Shown: piece after piece, positions 13,508 to 22,639 of the stretch
Position numbering within the stretch: the first letter of the stretch is position 1
Layout: each line of letters begins with the position of its first letter
DNA from: Sipunculus nudus
Lineage: Eukaryota; Annelida; Sipuncula; Golfingiida; Sipunculidae
Direction: 5' to 3'
Assembly (NCBI GenBank): GCA_026874595.1
Contig: CM049322.1
Location: 51,425,386-51,489,385, forward strand
DNA length: 64,000 nt
Program-made: the position numbers and the translations under genes
Notes under the pieces: model-generated
The model's input: only the letters and a program-made list of their open reading frames with translations
What the model was told of the DNA's origin: nothing
Database searches by the model: none

Positions 13508-14465
13508 ATTCAAGTTTTCAAGCACCATGTCTTGATTTTTTACATCAAGTAAGTGGTATGCAGTGTGCTAGGCTGTTACATAACCCCTCCACTTCTGGCC
13601 TGATTGCTTTTGTGTCTGGGTCATGCTGGGTCAGGCAGTATTTACAATAGAGCCAGCCTATCTCTCTCTCTCTCTCTCTCTCTTCATGACAGTCTAGCTC
13701 TCTCTGCCGCCCCCCCCCCCCCCCTTTCTTGTTCTCTCTCACCCCTTTTCTTTCCTTCCTCTCTCCACAAGATTCCATTGACAGGTACTATAGACCAGAT
13801 TAATTTGCTACAAATGTACAAATGTTGATGCAGTTTAGAAATGTGAACCATCTGAGATATTCACATATATATGTTACACTGTAAATATATAGTAACATTT
13901 ATAAACCTGGAAAAAAATGAAGTAAGGAAAAAAAAGAATTAATGCAAATATTGTTAATTATTTCTTGGCTCAGTGGAATGGGATTTAAAATCTGAAATTT
14001 GAAATTTGTGACCAATTGGTCAAAAACTCTACATTTCCTTCAAGTTTTCAAGCACCATGTCTTGAATGTTTACATATAGTCCGTGGTATGCAGTGTGCTA
14101 GGCTGTTACATAACCCCTTCACTCCTGGCCCCCTGCCTCTGTGAGTGTCTGGGTCAGGCAGTAATTACCAGAAAGCCCCTCTCTCTCCTTCTGTCTGACA
14201 GTCTCTCTCTCTCTCTCTCTCCAATGCCTCCCTTCCTCTCTCCACAATATTCTGTTGACATTTACTATGGACCAGATTAATAAGCTACAAATTTTGATGC
14301 AATTTAGAAATGTAAATTAACTGAAATATTCACATATATACATTAGATCGTAAATGTATAGTAACATTATTAAATCTGGAAAGAACTGATGGAACAAAAA
14401 AAAAGAATTAATGCAAATATTGTTAATTTTTTCCTGGCTCAGTAGAATGGGGATTAAAATGATTT
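13508..14465 (+). repeat. Diverged tandem duplication, about 529-bp unit, carrying (CT)n
   Basis: The phrase CAAGTTTTCAAGCACCATGT occurs at about 13510 and again at about 14039. It is followed in both copies by GGTATGCAGTGTGCTAGGCT, a CT-rich stretch, and later AATTAATGCAAATATTGTTA. The first copy also holds a C15 tract (13710-13724). The copies differ by many substitutions and indels, so the duplication is not recent. Confidence 0.75.
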
Positions 14466-15052
14466 GCTTTGTTTCTCCATCTTTCTGCCAATTTTATATA
14501 TTTTATAATTATGATTAAACTTTTTTTTCCTGTAAGCACTGTTGAATTAAATTTCTTATCCTGTATGTATTATGCAAGTATTATGTATGTATTATGTATT
14601 ATGTTGCTCCCACCATCCCCTTCCCCCACCCAGTTAGTCCTTGCTCCGTGGCACTGTAAACAATAGTTCTATTGCAACTGCATAAAATTTAATAATTAAA
14701 CGAAATATATACAGAGAGAAAAGGTGTTGTTACTCCCAAAATTACCCCCCCCCCCCCCAAAGACAGGTGTTTGGATTCGGATTTAGGCTATTATCATTTC
14801 TCACTGTCGCTCTATCTGTCTTTCCATTTGCTGAAATGGTAACTTATTTTATTTGTACCAAAATATTGCGTTAAAATCAGTAATTATTTATAATAGATAT
14901 TAACACCTCTTACCACATAACACTACCATCCTCAACTCCTCAAAGTATACACATCATAAACTAAAAAAAAGTTTATAAAAGAAATTGGATCTCATTAAAC
15001 AAATGTGTAAACTATTGAACTGTCAATCAAAATATAATTTACAACCATTTTT

Positions 15053-15765
15053 AGCTCAGCTGACTATAAGTAATCTGAGCTATAGTCATGGTCCATTGTC
15101 CGTCATCAGTCTGTCTGTCTGTAGATGTGGCACCTTTTGAAACCGTAAGACCTAGGAATCCAAAATTTGGCATAATATTAGATGTACCCAAGATCTCCTA
15201 CCAAGCGGAAAACTGGGTCTTTGCAACTTTGTTCCTTCGAGAAATTAAGGAAAAACCTAAATTTTTTTATTAAAAACCTATTTTCACACTTCAGGACCGT
15301 CTCATATCAAAACCACTCATCTGTTTTTCCTCATATTTACAATAAATATTCCTCTATATAGTTCCTATGTACATTCCAGAAATAACTTCTGTATTATATA
15401 ATTTAAAAATGTTATGGGCTCATACATAATGCATTTTGTAAAAAATCAGGAAAGATATCTGATCGCTTAACACAAAACATGTTAAAGCTAAGGACTTTTT
15501 TCCAGTAATATAACTTTAATTAATCAAAATTAAATTGTACACCTAAAATTATATCGAAATCTTTTAAATTTTTAAAAATATTAGCAAAAATAAAAAATTG
15601 GTACCTTAAATCTTGCCCAACTTTGGCCACGGCATGTTTTATTTCCTGTGGATTAAATTTTCACAGCATGTCCACATTAGGATTAAATCTGTTAAAATCT
15701 GAAATTTGAAAATAAAAGCTGCAAAATTAGGCTAGTTATTGATTTTTTTGGAGGCTCTTGTTGTA
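15053..15765 (+). repeat. Dispersed repeat, AGCTCAGCTGACT-terminus family, copy 2
   Basis: It begins with the palindromic terminus AGCTCAGCTGACTATAAG at 15053 and runs parallel to copy 1 at 8656-9345. Possible far ends of the same family, containing GAGC..(G/T)GACYCATGGGTC(C/A)CTTGTT, lie at about 16640-16672, 17160-17195 and 17451-17487. The full element may therefore extend to about 17.5 kb. Confidence 0.6.
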
Positions 15766-15938
15766 TTCCCTAACATTGTCAAGCAGTTCACTGTGGTCAC
15801 TGTAGGTCATTCAGTGCTGCGCTCTATGCTCCCCAGTCTGTTGGCATAATGTTATGCAATCCCATCACTAGGGCAAGCCCTCTTTCTACTGAGTTGAGCT
15901 TGATCAGACTGTCTGCAGTTAGTACCACAGGGAGCCTT

Positions 15939-15958
15939 CCCCCCCCCCCCCCCCCCCC
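15939..15958. repeat. Poly-C tract, 20 bases
   Basis: This is the longest of about two dozen C or G homopolymer tracts of 11 bases or more in the window. Confidence 0.95.
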
Positions 15959-17565
15959 ATTCTGTTGGCAGACCTGTACCATGAACTAGATGAATCTTAA
16001 AAATTAACATTTTTTCAGCAACGAGCAGTAACAACGGAGACCCCTCCCCCCACCCAACCCTTCAATACACAGGACTAATAAACAAGATGAATCATACAAT
16101 TTTAATGTTAAATAAATTCTTTTTGGTGATACTTGGACAATTTTTATTTTTTTAAAGAAAAAAAATTCAGGAATTTAATCCTAATATTCAAATGTGATGA
16201 AATGTTAGGATCTAATGTAAGTGCTAACTGACAAAATTTAAGAAGATATAAATTCTTTGTAGCATTTCATTCATATCTCTTAAAGTTGGCAGGGCCCAGG
16301 TGTTAATAACACTGTTAACTAAGGATTAAAATTAGGAAAATTGGTCAAACTTTGTGGGATTAAATTTTAACTCATATGGCCATATATTTAACTTTTGAAA
16401 ACGTAATTCCCTTCACACATTATTTGTTTATGAAATGTTACTTTTATATAACACTTACCATAGGCCTATTTGTTCCCTTGGTGCATCACTAAATGGTTTA
16501 GCTCATGTCCATTATTCTATAATTTACAGAGTTTCATTTTAGCAGGGCCATTTTCTCATAGCTTTTCTAATGATCATATTCATGAAAAACCAAAAGAAAA
16601 AAAATATTTTGCAGTTACTAATATTTTCCAAAATTCAGCTGAGCGATGTGACTCATGGGTCCCTTGTTTCAATTATATCAACCAACCATTGCCAAGATCA
16701 CCTCTTCCTTTAAGACTTTATCTACATTTCATAATATTTTAGATTTTAGGAAGACCGAAGATATATCATGTCATTCTGGTCACAAATTGAAAAATCCCCT
16801 TATCAGCATAGTTAATCATAACAGTACTGGTATATATATCAGATCAAAATATTGCAGACTTCTTTACACTTTAGATACTTCAACAAGTAGCCTTGTCATT
16901 CGACCACTGCTTAGTTTACCCTCATTGCATTAATATTTGCTCAAAAATATCGCTATTTTCAACCCCTCCCAAATAAATAAAAAATAAACAGTTATATTTA
17001 ATTCCATTTTAAACAGTTATTCAGCTTATTTCACATATCATTTACTCACATATAATATTATATTCCTTTATAATTACCTAACATATCTATGATATTCATG
17101 AACTTTATTGGCTCAAAATAGTATCACAATGGCGATACATTTATAATCTAATCACGATCAGCTGAGCGCCGTGACCCATGGGTCCCTTGTTGCTAAATAT
17201 GTTGATCTTATATCTGGCCTGTGTGGTTTTCCTTTTGAGAGTGACACATATCAAGCAAACTGTGGAATTAGTTTCCGATAGCTCAACAACCATACATTTT
17301 GCCTAAGACCATCAGGTCACTGTGTTTTAACCAGACATATGTGATATACATTTTCTCATTGTAAAAAGTTTCAACAAAATTGGTAAATAGGTTCTTCAAA
17401 AATTTTACTGGAAGTTGTGTATCTCAGCCCATGAAATTGCAGGTCATGCTCGGCAGATGAGCATCATGACTCATGGGTCACTTGTTATACTTTGTAATAT
17501 TCTGCAAGGCATGAGAAAACTCTATTATCTTCCTTACTAAAATCATTCTCTTTATTTTTTTTCAG

Positions 17566-17701
17566 AAACGCAACCCGTAGGAGAACTTGTCAGAGGTAAA
17601 ACTTAAGTGAGCATACATTTAAAAGAGAGCAAAACATATCAAAGCAGAAAGAGTTAGGAGTGTTTCATTTATAATAGATTTGGTTCAGAAAAGGGACAAA
17701 C
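17566..17701 (+). other. 5' untranslated part of the zinc-finger gene exon
   Basis: A pyrimidine-rich acceptor (TTTATTTTTTTTCAG) ends at 17565. The 136 bases to the start codon carry an in-frame TAG at 17675-17677, so the protein cannot extend upstream of the ATG at 17702 within this exon. Whether an intron really ends here needs transcript data. Confidence 0.4.
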
Positions 17702-20700
17702 ATGGACTCATTAGTGACAAACATGAACTCAAAAGTGACAAACATGGACTCGGTATCAACAGACACAGGGGTGAAGCACAGGGGAGGAGAATTGTCAGTG
17801 GAGGAAGCATTGAAGGGCACAGCATGCGAAAAAGACATATGCAAGAATTGTTTTGAATTTTTTTATGATTTTAATCGTTTTATGTCCGAGACTGTGATAT
17901 ACTTGTGCAGTACTTGTGGGGCAATATTTGTTCCACCTGGGATCGCAGTTTCAGAAAAGATGATTGATAAGATAACGAAAAAAACCACACAAGATGTTCC
18001 TCAATCCAGACACCCACCATCGGTGCCAAATAATGGTGTCAGACAGAGGGAGAGTCCACAATTCTCTGATGAAGATAATGATGATAATAATGCTGGTGTT
18101 GTGTCCGTTGATGATTATGAAAGTAATGGCGATATCCCTGTTCCAAGATCGACAAGTGCACAATATTCTTTCGAACTAAAAGATCCATCCGATGAAGATG
18201 AAGATAATGATGCTTATAATGCTTGTGCTGATGTCACTCTTGATGATGACAGTGACAGGCCGCCAGTATTAAAGAGTCCAAATGATCCTGTCGTTGGAGT
18301 GAAAAATTTTATTACAGGAACTGTCAGCTCGACCCCAATAGTGACGACCTCCAAGATGGGTAAACCGTTATTGCGACTGAGCATCCCAAATACTCGTAGA
18401 GATAGTAAAATTATCAATGGAAATGTGCCTTCAGAACAAGAATTGAAAGAGGCAACTGTGCAGTCATTCAGCAACCTGCTAAAATCAAGCGAAGTCACAA
18501 AATTTTACGTGAGAGTCGAAACACCTCCTAAACCTGATCAGAACAGTTATAGACCAGCAGGTCCTGTAAAGGAGGGAATGTCAAATACAACAGAATGCGT
18601 CTATGGACTAGGGACAGAATCTGGTGGAAAGCTCAAAGACGCAGAACAGCCGGAGAACTGTGTTGTGTCAGGCGTCGGTATAACACAGTGTATAAACCAA
18701 CCAGAGGAACATTCTTGTGTAAACTCAGAGGATGTTTCGCTCAAAAAAGCGAAATGTGTCATGTCAGACACTAGTGTCCCATACACGCGAGAGTGTAAAA
18801 ATCAACTGGAGGGAGATTCTCACATTAGACCAAAGCGCAAAGGTTTGCTAAAAAAAGTAGGACATAAGAAAACAGTTGTCGTGTCTAAAACTAGACTTTC
18901 TCGTACACCAGAGAACAAAAATCAACCAGAGGGACAATCTGTTATAAGATCAGAGCTCAGAGTTTTGCTCAAAGACATACGGCACATGGAGAAAGTGTCA
19001 GACAAAAGTAAACAAGAGAGGGAACCTGGGTTGCCTGAAGATATGAGTGATACTGAGGATTGTATTTTGTCAGATAGTATGCCTGATATAACAGAGTGCA
19101 AATATCAAACAGAGAGGGAACCTGGGATCAGCTCTGAACAAGGGTTGCCTGAAGACATGAGTGATAAGGAGGTATGTGTCATGTCAGACACTAGTATGCC
19201 TGATATAACAGAGTACAAATACCAACCAGAGGGGGCACCAGGGGGCAGCTCAGAACAAGTTTTGTCCAAAGACATGAGTGATACGGAGGAATGTGTTATG
19301 TCAGACACTCGTATGCCTGATTTAACAGAGTGCAAATACCAACCAGAGAGGGCACCTGGGGGCAGCTCAGAACAAGGGATACCCAAAGAAATGATTGATG
19401 CAGAGGAAAGTGTCTTGTCAGACACTAGTATTCCTGATATAACAGAGTGTGCAAATCAACTAATGAGGGAACCTGGGAGCAGTTCAGAGGAAGTTTTGCT
19501 CAAAGATAAAGAACTTGAGGAGAAATGTGTGGTGTCAAACAGTAGTATTCCTAGCAGATCAGAGTGCAACACTAAACTAGAAAGGGAATTTGGACCAAGC
19601 TCTGAACAAAATTTGCCTGAAGACATGAATTACATGGAGGAATGTCCCTTGCCAAACAATTGTATTCCTGTCACAGTAGCTATGCTTAAAGGCACGGTTG
19701 CAACAAAGGAATCGCTAACTGGGGGAGGAGTGTTCGAGGACACAGAACACAACGGATGTTCTCCCTGTTTAACTTCATATGAACCAGAGGTAGTTGTAGT
19801 GGGGAATTCAGTTCAAGAATCGATGGAACATACTGGGCATTTAGAAAATTCTAGTTTATGCAAAAATGAAACTGTGAGAAACATAGTTAAAACATCCGAA
19901 CCAGATGATATCAAAAGCACAGAAAGTATAGAAATCTCCTATCCTAAATGCAATAAGCAAGTTCAGTTACAACATAAATTACATAATGAAAATCAACGTG
20001 TTGTTTTCAATAGTCAGCAAGAGCCAAAGAGTGTAACACATTTGTCAGCTCTCACAGGTATAACTTATTCAGACAATGAAGAAATGCCTATGTCAGTTAT
20101 GAAAAGTGAGAGACAGGTCGAAGGAGCTACTGTTATGGATATAGTCGAAGAATCTACTGATGCGGATATGGTAGGAGAATGTACTGTTACGGATATGGAG
20201 GTAAAGATATACGAGGAAGTTAAAGGTGAAGAAGACGATCAAAAATTGTCATGTTCAGAAAGTGACAATTTCATGGACACATTAGAATTTGGGTCTGAAG
20301 AATTTAATAAAATGATACAATCTGGGTCAGCAGATCATTCATACAGTCATCAGTCAAAAAAGAAATCTGTCGCTAGAGCGACTAAGTTTCCCCGCCAAAA
20401 AAGTGCATATAAAATGACGTCGGCCACCAAAGTACATTGTAGACTTTGCAGAAAAACGTTTCCGTCGAGTTCTAAGTGTTTTGAACATGTTAGAAAGGTC
20501 CACTTTCTAGACGGAACACATTTAAATATTAAGCAGAAAAGGATATCGGAAACTCGCGTGAAACTACCTCTTGAATCAGAACGGCATAAACCATCTCAGA
20601 TAACAGAGGAAGTTTTCCAGGAACTAACATCACAGTTGGCCCCTGAAGCGTATCTTGATGCAGGATTAATGGCTAAATTAACAGACACCGAGGAGCTAAG

Positions 20701-22486
20701 ACATAAGTTTATTTGTGGTATTTGTAAAGAGGGTTTCATGACTATTGAATTGGTGAACCAGCATTCCCAAATACAACATCCGGGTGAGTTAGTGAATGTT
20801 ATACAAGTTCAGCTAGGGCATGTGTGTGAATTTTGTGGCAAGGAGGAGGAGACTAAAGCAAAATTACAAGATCACTATAAAACACATCATAAAAATTATA
20901 TTGTAGTATGTGAGCTGTGCAAGAAAGAGTTTTCTACTATTTCCGAAGTCCATTTGCATGCAAAAACTGAGCATCCAACAGAGAAATTTGTCAGCGTTGT
21001 TAAAAAGAGAAAAACCTTCAAATGTAACGTTTGTGGGAAAAAAGTCATGTCAAAGTACAGTTTAATTCAGCATATGAGAATTCATACAGGGGAAAACCCA
21101 TATGTTTGTGATATATGTGGCAAGAGGGCCAAAACACATGGGAGTATATTAAGTCATAAAAGATGCGTTCATCCAACAGAAGAAGATAAAATTGCTAAAG
21201 CACGTCGACCAACATTTACCTGCACAGTTTGTCATAAAGAGGTGATGAGTAAAGGAAGTCTAGATCAACACATGAGGCTTCACACAGGCGAGAAGCCATA
21301 CCAGTGCGGTGCATGTGGCAAGTGTTATGCAAGCAACTCTGCCGTGCACGTTCACATTAGAAGGGTACACACAAAGGAAAAACCTAAACCGAAAGAAAAG
21401 ACGATTTTCACTTGTAAGGAATGTGGCAAAGAGGTGACAACTAAAGCAAGCTTAAATGAACATATGTTGATACACACCGGTGAGAGACCACATCCCTGTC
21501 CTCACTGTGATCAACGTTTCAGAACCAATTCCAGTTTGAAAGCACATGTCCGCACCCATACAGAAAAACAGTTTAAATGTGAAGAATGCGGGAAATCATT
21601 CAGTGAACGTTACTTGTTGAAGCAGCATATGAATGTCCACACGAAGGAGAAGAGCGACCAGTGCAGTTATTGTGGGAAAGTGTTTTATGACACTAGTGTT
21701 TTCAAAGGACATGTCAGGAGGGTACATGAGAGAGGGGACAAATATCAGTGCAATGTGTGCAATAAGCCGCTCAGTAGTAGATTTAGCCTGCAGGAACACA
21801 TGCGTGTTCATTCGGGGAATAGGCCTTATTCTTGTAAGGTATGCTCTCAGACGTTTAAAACGTGTTCAGCGTGTCGTGCGCATGAGAAACGACATAGCAT
21901 TGTGGGAAACGTGTATGAATGCCCAAAATGCTCCAAAGGCTTTCGCTCAAAACATGGTTTCCAGAAACATGTAAGAAATAATTGTTACCAAGATACTGGA
22001 AGTAAAGTCCAAGGGAAGCAACCAGTTAAAAACTTCCAGTGTGTTTATTGTGAGAAGACATACTTTAGTGAGGAAAAGTTGCGCAAACACGTAGCTAGGC
22101 ATGTTGTAGAATCATCAAGTGAGGAAGAGGAGCCAAGCGTTTTTGTGTCCGGGAAGTCTGGTCCAAAAACTAATTCTTATTCATGTTCACAGTGTGACAA
22201 GCAATACAAGACCGCCAGGGGTTTGAGAAAACATAAAGAAAAACATGAAAAAGAAGCAGAAGAAGAGGGACTTTCTGAGAGTGAAGACGAAAGAACGGCG
22301 TCCTTTATGGATGAATCACGTTCCTCAAGGAAGATGTATGAGTGTGGTCATTGTGGTAAAGAGTACAAGAACAAGAGAAGTCTAAAGAAGCATGAGCAGA
22401 AACATGTAGAGGAGCTGTCGTCGGAAAATGAGAACGAGAAGAGTAACTTGGAAGACGAATCCCTTCTTGATGACTGGAACATATAG
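17702..22486 (+). CDS. Large C2H2 zinc-finger protein, 1594 aa, with internal acidic repeats
   Basis: Likely a nuclear DNA-binding protein; its target is unknown. The start is set by an in-frame stop 27 nt upstream of the first ATG. The N-terminus has a four-cysteine module, C47-x2-C50-x18-C69-x2-C72, which could bind one zinc ion. A long, acidic, probably disordered region follows. It includes five consecutive 39-residue repeats (about 471-663) and shorter, older copies from about 313. Eighteen C2H2 fingers occupy about 911-1568. Four N-terminal fingers are loosely spaced; a classical block carries TGE(K/R/N)P-type linkers; finger 15 is C2HC (HVRNNC). Two Ser/Glu-rich spacers separate the last three fingers. 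The C-terminus is acidic. No KRAB, BTB, SCAN or BED domain is seen. The CDS is one uninterrupted exon. I do not recognise a vertebrate orthologue. Finger assignment is direct from sequence; the transcription-factor role is family knowledge. Confidence 0.92.
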   Translation: MDSLVTNMNSKVTNMDSVSTDTGVKHRGGELSVEEALKGTACEKDICKNCFEFFYDFNRFMSETVIYLCSTCGAIFVPPGIAVSEKMIDKITKKTTQDVPQSRHPPSVPNNGVRQRESPQFSDEDNDDNNAGVVSVDDYESNGDIPVPRSTSAQYSFELKDPSDEDEDNDAYNACADVTLDDDSDRPPVLKSPNDPVVGVKNFITGTVSSTPIVTTSKMGKPLLRLSIPNTRRDSKIINGNVPSEQELKEATVQSFSNLLKSSEVTKFYVRVETPPKPDQNSYRPAGPVKEGMSNTTECVYGLGTESGGKLKDAEQPENCVVSGVGITQCINQPEEHSCVNSEDVSLKKAKCVMSDTSVPYTRECKNQLEGDSHIRPKRKGLLKKVGHKKTVVVSKTRLSRTPENKNQPEGQSVIRSELRVLLKDIRHMEKVSDKSKQEREPGLPEDMSDTEDCILSDSMPDITECKYQTEREPGISSEQGLPEDMSDKEVCVMSDTSMPDITEYKYQPEGAPGGSSEQVLSKDMSDTEECVMSDTRMPDLTECKYQPERAPGGSSEQGIPKEMIDAEESVLSDTSIPDITECANQLMREPGSSSEEVLLKDKELEEKCVVSNSSIPSRSECNTKLEREFGPSSEQNLPEDMNYMEECPLPNNCIPVTVAMLKGTVATKESLTGGGVFEDTEHNGCSPCLTSYEPEVVVVGNSVQESMEHTGHLENSSLCKNETVRNIVKTSEPDDIKSTESIEISYPKCNKQVQLQHKLHNENQRVVFNSQQEPKSVTHLSALTGITYSDNEEMPMSVMKSERQVEGATVMDIVEESTDADMVGECTVTDMEVKIYEEVKGEEDDQKLSCSESDNFMDTLEFGSEEFNKMIQSGSADHSYSHQSKKKSVARATKFPRQKSAYKMTSATKVHCRLCRKTFPSSSKCFEHVRKVHFLDGTHLNIKQKRISETRVKLPLESERHKPSQITEEVFQELTSQLAPEAYLDAGLMAKLTDTEELRHKFICGICKEGFMTIELVNQHSQIQHPGELVNVIQVQLGHVCEFCGKEEETKAKLQDHYKTHHKNYIVVCELCKKEFSTISEVHLHAKTEHPTEKFVSVVKKRKTFKCNVCGKKVMSKYSLIQHMRIHTGENPYVCDICGKRAKTHGSILSHKRCVHPTEEDKIAKARRPTFTCTVCHKEVMSKGSLDQHMRLHTGEKPYQCGACGKCYASNSAVHVHIRRVHTKEKPKPKEKTIFTCKECGKEVTTKASLNEHMLIHTGERPHPCPHCDQRFRTNSSLKAHVRTHTEKQFKCEECGKSFSERYLLKQHMNVHTKEKSDQCSYCGKVFYDTSVFKGHVRRVHERGDKYQCNVCNKPLSSRFSLQEHMRVHSGNRPYSCKVCSQTFKTCSACRAHEKRHSIVGNVYECPKCSKGFRSKHGFQKHVRNNCYQDTGSKVQGKQPVKNFQCVYCEKTYFSEEKLRKHVARHVVESSSEEEEPSVFVSGKSGPKTNSYSCSQCDKQYKTARGLRKHKEKHEKEAEEEGLSESEDERTASFMDESRSSRKMYECGHCGKEYKNKRSLKKHEQKHVEELSSENENEKSNLEDESLLDDWNI
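19013..19696 (+). repeat. In-frame 117-bp coding minisatellite (39-aa units)
   Basis: Five consecutive units of exactly 39 codons start at 19112, 19229, 19346, 19463 and 19580. A 33-codon unit precedes them. Consensus anchors are E-R-E-P-G-x-S-S-E-Q, D-M-S-D-x-E-E-C-V-x-S-D-T-S-x-P-D-I-T-E-C and x-Y-Q. The units are acidic and each keeps one or two cysteines. Similarity between the middle units is higher than with the outer ones, as expected for unequal exchange. Confidence 0.9.
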
Positions 22487-22620
22487 AACCTAAAGAAGTA
22501 GAGTTATATATGACCTCAATTGATATGATACATTTTCTGAAGCACAAGACATCAGGCGCGGCGGAATGAGACTACTAGTCACACATGAGTGCTAAGCCCG
22601 CAGCATTGCAGTTTTATTTG

Positions 22621-22626
22621 AATAAA
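22621..22626 (+). promoter_or_regulatory. Polyadenylation signal of the zinc-finger gene
   Basis: Canonical AATAAA, 135 nt after the stop codon. It is the first such hexamer downstream on this strand. Confidence 0.65.
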
Positions 22627-22639
22627 GGGTCTTTTCTTT

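Noticed and set aside
19105-19425. 106-residue antisense frame in the zinc-finger gene
   Set aside because: A shadow of the in-frame 117-bp repeat on the opposite strand.
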